Assembly (NCBI GenBank): GCA_025765595.1
Contig: JAIVFH010000036.1
Location: forward strand, 62,001-126,000
DNA: 64,000 nt
Source of the DNA: Obelidium mucronatum
Lineage: Eukaryota > Chytridiomycota > Chytridiomycetes > Chytridiales > Chytriomycetaceae
Direction of reading: 5' to 3'
In this document: positions 1 to 10,502 of the stretch, in pieces
Layout of the letters: each line of letters starts with the position of its first letter
Position numbering within the stretch: position 1 is the first letter of the stretch
Made by a program: the position numbers and the translations under genes
Notes under the pieces: generated by a model
What the model was told of the DNA's origin: nothing
Databases searched by the model: none
The model's input: the letters and a program-made list of their open reading frames with translations, nothing else

Positions 1-1
1 C

Positions 2-501
2 AACTCTTTGCCAGTAACCTACATATCCCCTGCACTTGTAATGGACAGCAATCACGATGGAGGGGTAGACGCGTTTATGCGCAAGCTTCCTCGGAATCGG
101 TTGCGCCGAATCAGCTTTGACTCTGCTGGAAACGAAATTGAAAGAGACGAGTTGCCCGAAAAGTCTAGCAGCCGCGGAAATTCAAACCAGCTCCAACTGA
201 ACGTGGTGGTGTCTGTGAGTCCAAATGGATTCCTTGTAAGTTGTGCCCTTCTTTTTTTTTTCCCCAATCCTCTTGCTTGTATGCCAGTCAAAACACTCAC
301 TCACTCACACAACATTTTTTTGTCCAATAGGATACCCTCACTACAGTTATGAGTTTGCAGTTTTCGTTGCTATACATTCTTACCTTCAGTGCCTGGATGG
401 CTGCGAGGAAAACAGTGCTGGGAAGCGCCATTGGAACTGATTTGCATTTTGGTGATGTGCCACAAAGTATTCGGTCCCACTCGCGTAAGCGGAAATCTTA
501 A
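2..501 (+). CDS. 3' end of an unidentified C-terminal membrane-anchored protein
   Basis: The reading frame is open from base 2, so the gene starts before the window. Two exons are supported: 2-235, ending at a GTAAGT donor, and 331-501, opening after a pyrimidine-rich stretch and CAATAG. The join is in phase 0. The first exon is polar (many Asp, Arg, Ser). The second carries one hydrophobic segment (SLQFSLLYILTFSAWMAA) followed by a basic, Ser/Arg-rich tail ending HSRKRKS. This looks like a tail-anchored or last-TM protein with a cytosolic basic end. I do not recognise the family, and too little of the protein is inside the window to assign a role. Confidence 0.6.
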
Positions 502-683
502 GATTGAATTAGATTTATTAGATGAGAAATTTAGTTAGACGAGTCTTTTTTGTTATAAATTCCAGTTCGTTTGTTCTTTATTGTTGAGTTCTCTTTTTTT
601 TTTATCGCTGTAAGATTAAAGTATAGAGAGTGATAGACAGAAATGGAGTTGTTGGCTTGTGTTCCCATTTGTTCTGAAAAAAA

Positions 684-1568
684 ATGTCGAGTGCAACATC
701 CAGCGCCTTTGCATCTGCAGATTCAGTGTCCATCGATGTCCTGCCCTCACTACTTACCGTGCCAGCAGTCTTAGTGGCAAAAGCAGGCCGTAAACCAGTG
801 ACTCTGAGCGTGGTTCAAGAAGAAGCTGGGCCTACAATTGTTTGGGGAGGCAGCGCCAGCAGCGGAACAGCAACTCCCTTGGCCAAACAGGTGTTGTTCT
901 ATACTTTTGCGTATCCCTTAAATTTGCCTTTTAAATGTACTGAGCTGTCGCCAAAGTCATCCAAGGCCTCCCTTTTCTCATTGACCCGCCCACCAGCTTC
1001 AGACCCATGTTCCATCCAGGCCCGCTACGTCTTTGCCATGAGTCTCAGTAACGCTTCAGAGTTAATTCTGCATTATTTGGATACTGGAGGTGCCCGCACA
1101 TATAAAAAAATCATGAAGCTCAAATCACTCATGCTATGTTGTTCTTTTGTATTTCAGGAATCCCTCCGACCAAAGCTAAAGCCCCAGTCATCAGAACCAT
1201 CACATTTGATTTAGAAACGGGGTCTACAAGAGATTCCGCGGTGTTAGCTCTCAAAAGCCTTCGTATTCCTTGCAAGGACTATGATGGTGAAGTGTTTTCT
1301 TTGTCACACACAAAACAAAACACTAATCAAAAAAAAAAAACAAACAAACAAACAAACAATCAAACAAAAACTAAAAAAAAATAGTCTCTAAAGGAATTCC
1401 TCCCCGAAAGCCAATTTTCATGTTTGTCAACCCATTCGGCGGTGTTAAGGAAGCAGTCAAGATTTTCGATTCAGTTATCCTTCCCATGCTTGAAACTGCT
1501 GGAATCCCATATGAACGTAAAGGTTCTTCCCCCCAAAAAAACCAAATCACACACACACACACACACAC

Positions 1569-1646
<78 letters not shown>

Positions 1647-1995
1647 ACTCTCTCTCTCTAACTCTCTCTCTCTCTCCATCTTTTTTTTCTTCTTGATTTC
1701 TAAACTTTTTCCCTCCAAAAAGACACCGAATTCATGGGCCAAGCTGAGAAAATCATGCAAACAATCGACGTAACCAAATACTCTGCCTTCATCTCCGTCA
1801 GTGGAGACGGTGTATTGCACGAAGTGATTAACGGAATGATGAGCCGTCGGGACTGGAGAGCCGCAAGACTTGTCCCCGTGGGAACAATCGGAGCCGGGTC
1901 CTCGAACGCCATGAATGCTAATTTGGGACACCATTTTCCAGCGTATGGAGTCTTGAGTATTATTAAAGGTTTGTTCCCAAGAAGAGGAAAACTTC

Positions 1996-2026
<31 letters not shown>

Positions 2027-2916
2027 CACCACAAATACATACACACACACAAACAGAAACAACCCGCCCCATGGATCTCATCTCATGCACCTTCCATAAA
2101 TCGAAAAAGGTTGTTTATTCACATTTGAATATGGCGTGGGCGTACATTGCCGACTTGGACATTGAATCCGACCAATTCCGTTGGATTGGGCGTGAAAAAA
2201 CCACACTCAGTGCTTTGAACCGGTTAATCCGGCTCCGTAAATACCGTGCCCATGTAGGCATCTTGCCGGTCTCGGAAGCACCGCAATACGAAAACGACCA
2301 TCATGAATCGACAAAGTTGGATCCAGAAGCACCGGCGGCAGCACCACCAGCGGCGGCGGAGGCGGCAGGCAGCAGTGAAGATTCTGCTGCTGCTGCTTCG
2401 GCTGCTGCTGCTGCTGAGGCAGAAATTTTCAGTTATGGCCCCAAACGTCATCTCAGCAACCTTGCCGTAACGGATCCGATATATAGTAAACAGTTGACGC
2501 CGTTGCGGGATCCGATTTCTTATTTCACGGCGACTAATCTTCCATGGATTAGTACGACTTTCAAGGCTGCGAATCGTGTGGATTTCGCGAGCGGGTGCGT
2601 TGAGGTTACGTTTGGCGGGAAGCATTTATCGCGATGGGGAATGATTACGGCTTTGTTGAATGAATCTGTGCCGGAGGATTTGAGGGCTGTTGGGGTGGAG
2701 AGTATGCAGGTGAAGGGGTTCCGTTTGGAACCTCTTGGCTGGGGGTGGGGGTTGGAGGATTGGGTGGAAGGGCGGGAGCAGAGTCATATTGACAAGTTGG
2801 TTAAAAATGTCGGTGGGGTTGTGGCAATTAGTGGGGAGGCGTTTGGAATGGAGCCTTTGACTGTGGAAGTTCATGATTCCATTGTGAATATTATTTCGGG
2901 CTCTTGGATGGAGTAG
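684..2916 (+). CDS. Sphingoid long-chain-base kinase (sphingosine/diacylglycerol kinase family)
   Basis: Six exons join in phase: 684-890, 1020-1089, 1158-1286, 1385-1516, 1723-1968, 2057-2916 (547 residues). The DAG-kinase catalytic fold is clear: nucleotide-binding FVNPFGG near residue 147, SVSGDGVLHEVINGM near 205, GAGSSNA, then a PMDLISC strand and a long C-terminal half. In this family the enzyme phosphorylates long-chain bases such as sphingosine or phytosphingosine with ATP, feeding sphingolipid breakdown and signalling at membranes. An Ala/Glu-rich low-complexity insertion at 2326-2430 separates conserved blocks, as in fungal LCB4/LCB5 proteins. Lcb4 versus Lcb5 cannot be decided. The first donor is GTGTTG, a weak match, so exon 1/2 is the least certain join. 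Confidence 0.88.
1551..1676 (+). repeat. CA/CT microsatellite in kinase intron 4
   Basis: A short (CA)n run passes directly into a long (CT)n run with two CTAA interruptions near its end. It lies wholly within the intron 1517-1722 of the long-chain-base kinase gene. The CT tract is on the pyrimidine-rich side before the acceptor, so it doubles as a very long polypyrimidine tract. Confidence 0.95.
1996..2023 (+). repeat. Poly(T) tract in kinase intron 5
   Basis: An uninterrupted run of about 28 T lies in the 88-bp intron 1969-2056 of the kinase gene, followed by a CA-rich stretch and the CAG acceptor. Homopolymers of this length are prone to length error in sequencing. Confidence 0.9.
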
Positions 2917-3147
2917 ACAAAAAAAACTCACTCTTTTCTGTTTGTTGGCTGATTCTTATTTTTTTGGTTCCAACACCTGCGTGCTTAAATAAAAGGTTCT
3001 TTGTTTTCGAAACCGTTTATGAATTTATTTGATCTATCTAACTGTTTAAAATTAAAAACACAATGAAGAGGGAGGGAGAGGTCGAAAGGAAGCAGGAAAA
3101 TGAAGTTAAAGACGAAAAAAAAAATTATCAAAGAGATACAGACGAAA

Positions 3148-4762
3148 TTAACGAGAATCTGCAAATGCAACCTTCTTGGCAGCGCTTGCCAACACCTCCT
3201 TTTCATTATACCGTTCCACTTTGCCTGACTCGCTGACACCTGGTTCTAATTGAATAGATTCCACGACATTTGTCTTGAATTCGACTTCCTCTTCCACGTC
3301 ATCTTCATCGTCCACACAAGTATCGGTGACATACTTGAAGTTGAATGTACCGTACATGATCAAAGCCAAAACCACCATGCCGATACAAATGAATTTATCG
3401 TATGATACAATGGCCTCAACGTTTTCCGTGAGAGCAAACTTGATGGCTGAAGTAAGGTAATAGATTGCATACAGGAAACCAACGTATCGCGCTTGCTTGA
3501 GTGGGTTGTTTGAAAAGCACGCCAAAAGCCAAACAAAAAATGTGTGAGTGAAACCGTCAAAGAGGCCGTACAGAGAGTAAGAAGCGTAGGCAGTGACAGT
3601 CTTGATATATGTGCCAACGAGAACAGCCATGAGGAAAACAATCAGCATTGCGCTTGTCATTCTGGCTCGTTTAGAGCGCGTGTGGTTTGTATTGTCGAGG
3701 AAGGCGAGACTAATGATCCAGGCACCGAGAATGTATGTGACTTGGTAAATCAAGCGAAGGAGACTCATCATGCGAACCGAATCAGTGAACGTGCTATTCA
3801 ACGAAACGGGGCTGAAGGAAAGGGTAGTTCCATTGTAATATGACATAAGCGCAGCACAAGCCCCCTAAAAGAAAAAAAATTTGTGTGATATCAATTTACA
3901 GGTGATTCCCAATATAAGGCACAGGGTTACAACATACAAGGGTCCAAAGGCCTGGATTAGAAAACAGAGCCTTCGCTTGAATGATTTCCCCACGAACAGT
4001 AGGTTTAGCGCCTTCCAGAATAGAGTGGCCGTCCCTCACGACCTTCCACGGGTGCAGCACAAGGATGGAGAAGGCCCAACCAATAAGCGGAATGAGCAGA
4101 CACACCCAGTACGTGTAAACGGGCAGCAGCGGCATGCGGTCCTTGCTCCAGGTAAGCGCCACGTTGACGGCCTCGGCGGCGACGAGACACAGGCCGGTGA
4201 TGGACAGCATTGCGGCGGCGGCGACGCCGCGGCGCGACTCCTTCGCGTAGGTCAGCACGGCGGGGGCCACGGCGGCAAAGACGGCGGCGCGCGCGGCGGC
4301 GGCGAAGGCGGCGGCAAACAGCGCAAACTGGACGCCGTTCGCGGCCAGCGACTCCTTGTTGTCCTCGCGCGTCAGCAGAAACGTGCGGGCGCCGACGTCA
4401 AACAGCGCGGCGACGGCGGCGGCGGCGAGCAGCAGGCGCGGGCCGAGCAGGTTCGCCAGCGGGCCCGCGAGCAGCCCGCCGAGCACGGCGAGCACGAGGC
4501 CGGCCACGCGGCCCGCGAGCACCGGGCCCGCGCCAGACAGCTGCTCGCCGCCGACGGCCGCGAGCGCCGCCGGCGCGCCGAGCACGAGCAGCGCCGCCAC
4601 GCACGCAACAACGAGCTGCGTGCGCGCCGCCGCCGCCGTCCGCGTGAGCGCCGCGTCGACGCGCGCATCGAGCGCCGCGTACTGCGCCGCCGCCGTGCGG
4701 CCGTGCGCGCGGAGGCGGTCGCGCGTGTCGGCCGAGACGAGACGCTTGAGCAAATGCGACAT
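3148..4762 (-). CDS. UNC93-like MFS membrane protein
   Basis: Two exons on the minus strand, 4762-3938 and 3864-3148, join in phase 0 at a GTATGT donor (513 residues). The protein has about ten hydrophobic segments, an Ala-rich GC-rich first half and an acidic then Lys-rich cytosolic tail. Topology and the C-terminal half, including the short extracellular loop with SYYNG, match fungal UNC93-like major facilitator proteins. Members of this group are mostly uncharacterised transporters or regulators, so the substrate is unknown. The ATG is 81 bp from the start of the SET-domain gene on the other strand. Exon 1 is strikingly GC-rich (near 75 per cent by eye over 4100-4750) while exon 2 is AT-rich like the rest of the window. 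Confidence 0.7.
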
Positions 4763-4843
4763 TTTCTGAAATCTGAAATTGAAATTGCTCCAAATTGATT
4801 TTTTATTTTTATTTTCTTTATTACTCTTTATTTATTCTTTGCA
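4763..4843. promoter_or_regulatory. 81-bp divergent promoter between UNC93-like and SET genes
   Basis: The two start codons (4762 minus, 4844 plus) leave 81 bp for both promoters and both 5' leaders. The segment is AT-rich with T-rich and TTTATT stretches, in contrast to the adjoining GC-rich UNC93-like exon. No TATA or CCAAT motif is convincing. Confidence 0.5.
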
Positions 4844-7537
4844 ATGAGACTGCCTGAAGACACCAAGTCAACAACCTTCCAGCACTTTCGCAACCAGCTC
4901 GTAAGTGCTTGCCGAGTCAACATGATGAACTAAATAAATAAATAAATAAAACACTAGGCTGCTTTCCTCGACACGGCTCACAAGGACAAAAACACTCCCC
5001 TGTACTCTGTCTTCAAGAGCCACCAAGGCATCACAAACACCCTGCCCATCCATGCAATCCAAAAGACTACTGGCGCAAAACTCTCTTCCCTCGATGCTTT
5101 CGCACGTGCCTTTGTGGCTGCAATGTACGGCAGCACTGAAGCTAAACTTGCAAAAGTCGGTGACTATGCTGGTGCCCCCGATGTCCTCTTTGAGCAATGG
5201 AATCATGTCCAAAAGAGGAAAAAGAAACACGCGTTTGAATTGGATGCTCCCGTCAAAGTCGTTGATGCAAACAAGTGCAAAAAGGGTTCAGTTACGGCTG
5301 AAGTTGAACGGGTCGTTCTTGCTACAGAGGATATTCCCAAAGGCCGCATTCTTGGTCTTTTTGATGGTTCTTTAAATTATTCCAGAGATTTGGAGAAGGA
5401 GGTTACTGTGGTTGATCGTTATGAACGAGAGCGTTATGTATGTCTAGTGTATCGTATCAGCCGTAGGCTGATTTTACAGCCGAAGGCTGTCATGTTTTAT
5501 TTTGTACACAGCCGAAGGCTGTGAATTTCCTTCTTCTTTCTTCTTGTACGCAGACAGCCGAAGGCTGTGAATTTCTTTCTTCTTTCTTCTTGTACACAGA
5601 CAGCCGAATGCTGTGAATTTCCTTCTTCTTTCTTTGTGTACTATACAGCCGAAGGCTGTGAATTTCTTTCTTGTTTCTTTTTGTACGACAGACACAGCCG
5701 AAGGCTGTGAATTTCCTTCTTCTTTCTTTGTGTACTATACAGCCGAAGTCTGTGAATTTCCTTCTTCTTTCTTTTTGTACTATACAGCCGAAGGCTGTGA
5801 ATTTCTTTCTTTTTTCTTTGTGTACTATACAGCCGAAGGCTGTGAATTTCCTTCTTTTTTCTTTGTGTACTATACAGCCGAAGGCTGTGAATTTCCTTCT
5901 TTTTTCTTTGTGTACTATACAGCCGAAGGCTGTGAATTTCCTTCTTTTTTCTTTGTGTACTATACAGCCGAAGGCTGTGAATTTCCTTCTTCTTTCTTTT
6001 TGTACTATACAGCCGAAGGCTGTGAATTTCTTTCTTTTTTCTTTGTGTACTATACAGCCGAAGGCTGTGAATTTCCTTCTTTTTTCTTTGTGTACTATAC
6101 AGCCGAAGGCTGTGAATTTCCTTCTTTTTTCTTTGTGTACTATACAGCCGAAGGCTGTGAATTTCCTTCTTTTTTCTTTGTGTACTATACAGCCGAAGGC
6201 TGTGAATTTCCTTCTTCTTTCTTTTTGTACTATACAGCCGAAGGCTGTGAATTTCCTTCTTCTTTCTTTTTGTACTATACAGCCTTGTGAATTTCTTTCT
6301 TCTCTCTTTTTGTACACAGACAGCCGAAGGCTGTGAATTTCTTTCTTTTTTGAATTTCCTTCTTCTTCTTTCTTTTAGCACACAGTGAATTTCCTTCTTC
6401 TTCTTTCTTTTAGTACACAGTGAATTTCCTTCTTCTTTCTTCTATTTCCTTCTTTTCCTCCAAGTATACGCAGTCGTCCTACTATTGGCTCTTGCAAAGT
6501 CAGATATCCAAATCACAAAGACCCTTCACTTACCCTTCCTTTTTTTTTTTTGTTTTTCCTCCAAGCAAAGTCCTTTTCATTGAAATCCTTTGAAGACAAG
6601 AAACAACTCTGCGACAAGTCTCAAGACTACGACCAAGACTTTATCGTCGAAGCCATACGCGACAACAAATCATTCTATTCGTGGGTTTTTGAAGTCAATG
6701 ACGTTGTCGACTTTACTGAAGGCGGCAAATACGACTTTGAGCACGACTATGAGAAGCCACATGATTATTACATGAGAGAACCAGACAAAAAGAGGGATAC
6801 CAATGTTGCTCGCTTTGAACTTATTTGTCTCGGATGGCCCTACATATTTCTCGTTGCGTTTGCCGATATACCCAAGGGCGAAGAACTATTGATGGATTAC
6901 AACACAGAATGGTCAAACCAATGGTAATCTTAACCGAAATTGTGAATAATGAATCTTCTCTTTTTTTTTTTTTTATTGAAAATATTCCTCCCCCAACAAC
7001 AGGCAACACCGAGAAAGCTACATGATATACCACAAACTACTTGTCCCCATCACAGACACAATTAAAAATGATTTACACAAGTCCGCGAAAACACACAACT
7101 CGTTTGTTTCCATCAACAGAGATGTGCTTGTTTCCCAGCTTGACGATGGATTGAAACCTCCCTCTGTTGTTGGATCATCTCTTTCCGTGCACGAAAAACA
7201 GGCTCTCAAAGAGTTTTCGTCGTCTCTTGCAGAGATTGACAAGACTTGTGCGGATCTTTCAATGACGTTTTGTTTACCGCTTTTGCTTCAGCCGTCCTTG
7301 ACGCATGAATTCAATTATGAAAAAAGTGCTCGAAATGACGAAAAGGTTGAGAAGGATGTTATTGGGTGGGTTGATGTGTTGCAGTCAGGTCGAGCTGGTA
7401 GTAGTACTATTAGTAATAGTAGGATGGCTTCTACTGGTGGTATGACTGGGAATCGGCTTGTGAAAAGGGATTTGAAGAGGCGGAAATATGATGCAAATAA
7501 CGCCATGATTTTATTTGATCAATCGTCGACTTTGTGA
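4844..7537 (+). CDS. SET-domain protein (putative lysine methyltransferase)
   Basis: Supported exons: 4844-4900 (GTAAGT donor), 4958-5437 (GTATGT donor), about 6571-6923, and 7003-7537. With these the frame closes at 474 residues. The SET fold is split around a 1.1-kb intron: the N-terminal SET strand (TEDIPKGRILGLFDG) lies before it, and after it come DTNVARFELI, IFLVAFADIPKGEELLMDYN and a post-SET region. The KGEEL..DYN motif is typical. The canonical NHSC pocket is not evident; DTN occupies its place. Family members methylate lysines on histones or other proteins using S-adenosylmethionine. The acceptor of the large intron is uncertain, and a small extra exon around 6465-6510 is possible. 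The gene ends 32 bp from the convergent channel gene. Confidence 0.75.
5464..6345 (+). repeat. 45-bp minisatellite with palindromic core, inside SET-gene intron
   Basis: About 20 copies of a unit built on CAGCCGAAGGCTGTGAATTT followed by a T/C-rich stretch. From about 5740 to 6280 the spacing is exactly 45 bp; outer copies are irregular and decayed (for example 5602, 5740 and 6280 carry changes in the core). The core CAGCC-GAA-GGCTG is a perfect 5-bp stem with a 3-base loop. Since 45 is a multiple of 3, every unit keeps the frame, which creates long spurious open frames on both strands. The array lies in the intron between 5438 and about 6570. Confidence 0.93.
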
Positions 7538-7569
7538 GTCATTAAGAAGCCCAAATTAAGATTATGCCC

Positions 7570-10355
7570 TTAAATTTCTTCTACATTATCACCAAGGTGC
7601 GTCCATGCAGCGGACTCCCTCTTCCATAGCAAGATTGAAAGATCCAGCAGTACTTTTGAGAAATTCCAGTAGTCGTAATCCATTTGAAAAACTTTTTCAG
7701 TGACTTTTGGTGAGTTGGGGACCTTTTGCCGGCTTAGGATTAACTTCACGGTTTTACTTTCTCCTGATTGGCTGACTTTATCCAAGTACAAGAAGAATTT
7801 TCCTTCGGTACTAGTAGATCCTAAAAATCTCGGTCAGCTGGGTCCCAAGAGTTTGCATTCCTTGCATACCTTCAATATTTTGTTTCGCTGAAAGAGATGC
7901 GAGTACCGAAAATATATGTCCTATCCATTCACATATTCCTTTGTTGCCATTCTGTCCATTTGGGCTAGAACCTGTGCAAGATTGACCCACATTCTTTGCT
8001 GAAGTTGGACTCGGTGTGTATATGGTTGTTCCGTCGTCAAATTCCTCCTCAACAAGGTTCGCGTAGTTGAATCCCAACTTCAATACCAAGGCTTGAGTAC
8101 TTTCTGATAAATTTCTATCAATATTCACTGTGATTCTCGCCATTTGAAGAAGCCATTGCGACTCCTTGTCTTCTGCGATAGCATTGAACGAATCGACAAG
8201 TAGCGCAACCAGTATATTCAGTAATAAAACAACCACAATTAACTGATGAAGCAGAACTAGTAGGACAGCGGTAGTTGACCCCGTCTTGCGCATGTTGTCA
8301 AAGTCTGTAAAGGCAAACAGAAATCGAATCGTCCATAAAACAGACCCATGTAATGTGTTCCAGTCATTTGGTGCTTCCGTGTCGTAAACGGCATGTTTGA
8401 GTATGCAGTAGAATGCAATCGCGAAACCAAATGCGACCAATGTGTAAATTACAAGCCAGTTCTTGAAGCCACTGTGAGAATAAATTATCGGCTTTTTTTT
8501 TTTAAAAAATAATGAAGGAATGAAGGAAAGCTGGAATTACCTGGAAAAAACTTTTCGAATGACCAGGATGAGGGGTCCCACTTGGAATAATGCTTGAGTA
8601 AAGTAAAGAATATGAATCCACCCTACTAGACCTCCAATGGCATGGATTGAGTTGGTTGTTGCGTTGCTGATGATTTCTAGGTTTGGATTTATGTTCAAAC
8701 CACAGGCAACCGTGGATAGCACCACGCAACAATAGAATGCACAGCGAATAACATCTTCATCCATATTTGGAAACACAGCATGCAGTAGAGTTTCAGGATT
8801 TGGAGTTGAGCATACTTTTTCCCATTTTTCTTTTGATGTTTTGAATTCTTGGTAAGCCTTGGATTTGTCTTTGAACAGTTGTACGGCCCCTATCGTAGAA
8901 AAGCCAAGAGAGACATAGATGAATACAATCTGCTCCATTTTCGAGACAGTCGTTATGATTTCACGGCCACTGTCGTACGCGATATAGACATTGAATGACA
9001 AAACAGCAAGCAATGCCATAAAGAAGCGCTGCATAAAGTAACGGCGAACATATAGCTCCCATTTGACGCGAATAATTGCTTTGAATATCGGATGGCTGAT
9101 CATATCGTGGTCCCATCGATCTACGATTATAGACAAGATCGGCTTAGAGACATCACCCGTTGCACCCTTCTTCTCTTCGTTTTCTGCCTCTACTTCCAAT
9201 GTCTTTGCTTTCTTCTTGAATGCGATAGGGCAGATATCCTCAATGGGAACCGCATATTGAATGAAGTCTCCAAACTGATTTCAAGAGTGATTTACTTGAG
9301 TTAAGAAGCGCGAAAGCAAGAAACGGCTAACCTAACCTTCCAATGCTGTTGTTTTATCGCTTCAATCATTGAGAAATGCCCACGGCTAATGCCAAGTTGT
9401 ACAGGTGTCAGCCCATGACAATTTTTTTTGCGTTCAAGATTTAATTTCAACGATTCGCTTTCCTTGAGAAAATACGTGTAGATTTCGTTGAAGATTCCGT
9501 GATATGCCATTACATGTAGAACATTATTTCCTAAGTATATGATTGCATAGAATTAATATCTCAATCAAAAGTATCAAATTTTACCATAATAATCAGTGTC
9601 TTTCAATTGAGCTGCCTTTTCGTAGTTTTTCCACTTCTCCAGCAAGAGTTTTACGATTGTCAGCGTATCTTTTTGATTCTCTGAAGCAACAGCAAAATGC
9701 AGTGGCGAATCTCCGCAATAGAGAACTGGGTACTTTTTCCTGCCTGCTTTGTCTATTGATCGAAATTCCGTTCCAGTAACTTTTGATACAAGGGGGTTGT
9801 TTTCTTCCACAAGAATCTTGACAACTTCTGTCAAATGATTTCTGCATGCCAGATGAAGTGCTGTCTCCCCAGCATATATACCGGAATAACAAATATCAAT
9901 GAATTTTTTCGTTGTTTTGTCGTGTTTGTCGTGAAGGCTGATGGGGAAATTCTGAATAAGATGCATTGCAATTTCTTGTTCGCCAAGTACGAGAGCAATG
10001 TGCAATAATGTTTCTCCATAAGGACCTCTTTGCTCATCATTGTCTGGCTGTTTTTCATTCACCAGTTTTTCGAATGTTGCGAGGTCTCCATGACGAATCG
10101 CCTTGATGGGAAAAAAAAAAAGATGGATCAACACTGATTCAACAGGTGAAAGAAAAGGTGAATTAGAAGCAAAATACCATGCATGTATCCTGCTTCAAAA
10201 ACCGTGCCTGTGTGTTCTTCAAACATTCCTTTGCATTGTTTGTGTCTATTGTAAGTGCACACTGTGTGGAGTGTTGCATTATTTATGTTGAGGGCAGCAT
10301 CGGCGGCCGGCCGCTTTTCTAGTTGGACGGCGATCCAATCATTTTTGTGTGCCAT
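7570..10355 (-). CDS. Ankyrin-repeat TRPV-like cation channel
   Basis: Exons on the minus strand: 10355-about 10263, 10101-9585, 9530-9337, 9274-8541, 8471-7870, 7820-7570. All inner joins are in phase. The first donor (GTGTGC) is the weakest choice. The N-terminal third holds ankyrin repeats (GETLLHIA, GETALHLACRNHLTEVVKIL, GDSPLHFAV, YYGNNVLHVMAYHG), then about six membrane segments, with a pore-like stretch before the last helix and an LLLNILVALLVDSFN segment like TRPV S6. The cytosolic tail has a Ser/Thr/Gly-rich linker. TRPV channels conduct Ca2+ and other cations in response to physical or chemical stimuli; a sensory role in motile spores is possible but is inference. The stop lies 32 bp from the SET-gene stop. 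Confidence 0.8.
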
Positions 10356-10502
10356 TGTTGTTGTGTTATCAAACCCCGGTAAGAGAAAGATGTGCGCCAA
10401 TCATTTACCAAACATTGTCCCGCTATGCCCTATCAAGTCACACCGTCACTGGCGCAGAAACAAATATTCATCAACAATTTATTTGAAATCATGTCACGCA
10501 AA

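Noticed and set aside
1420..1696. Open frames ending in Ser-Leu repeats
   Set aside because: They read through the CA/CT microsatellite of a kinase intron; the exon boundary is at 1516.
3881..4798. Long plus-strand open frame opposite the UNC93-like first exon
   Set aside because: It is Arg/Gly-rich antisense of a GC-rich coding exon with no family match. Similar antisense frames occur at 32627-33585 and 48319-48863 for the same reason.
5464..6345. Regular palindromic repeats suggested a CRISPR array
   Set aside because: The spacers are the same T/C-rich sequence in every unit, there are no cas genes, and the context is a eukaryotic intron.
5490..6381. Four long overlapping open frames (up to 275 codons) on both strands with perfect 15-residue repeats
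   Set aside because: They are a by-product of the 45-bp minisatellite, whose unit is a multiple of three and lacks stops. They have no start context and sit inside an intron.
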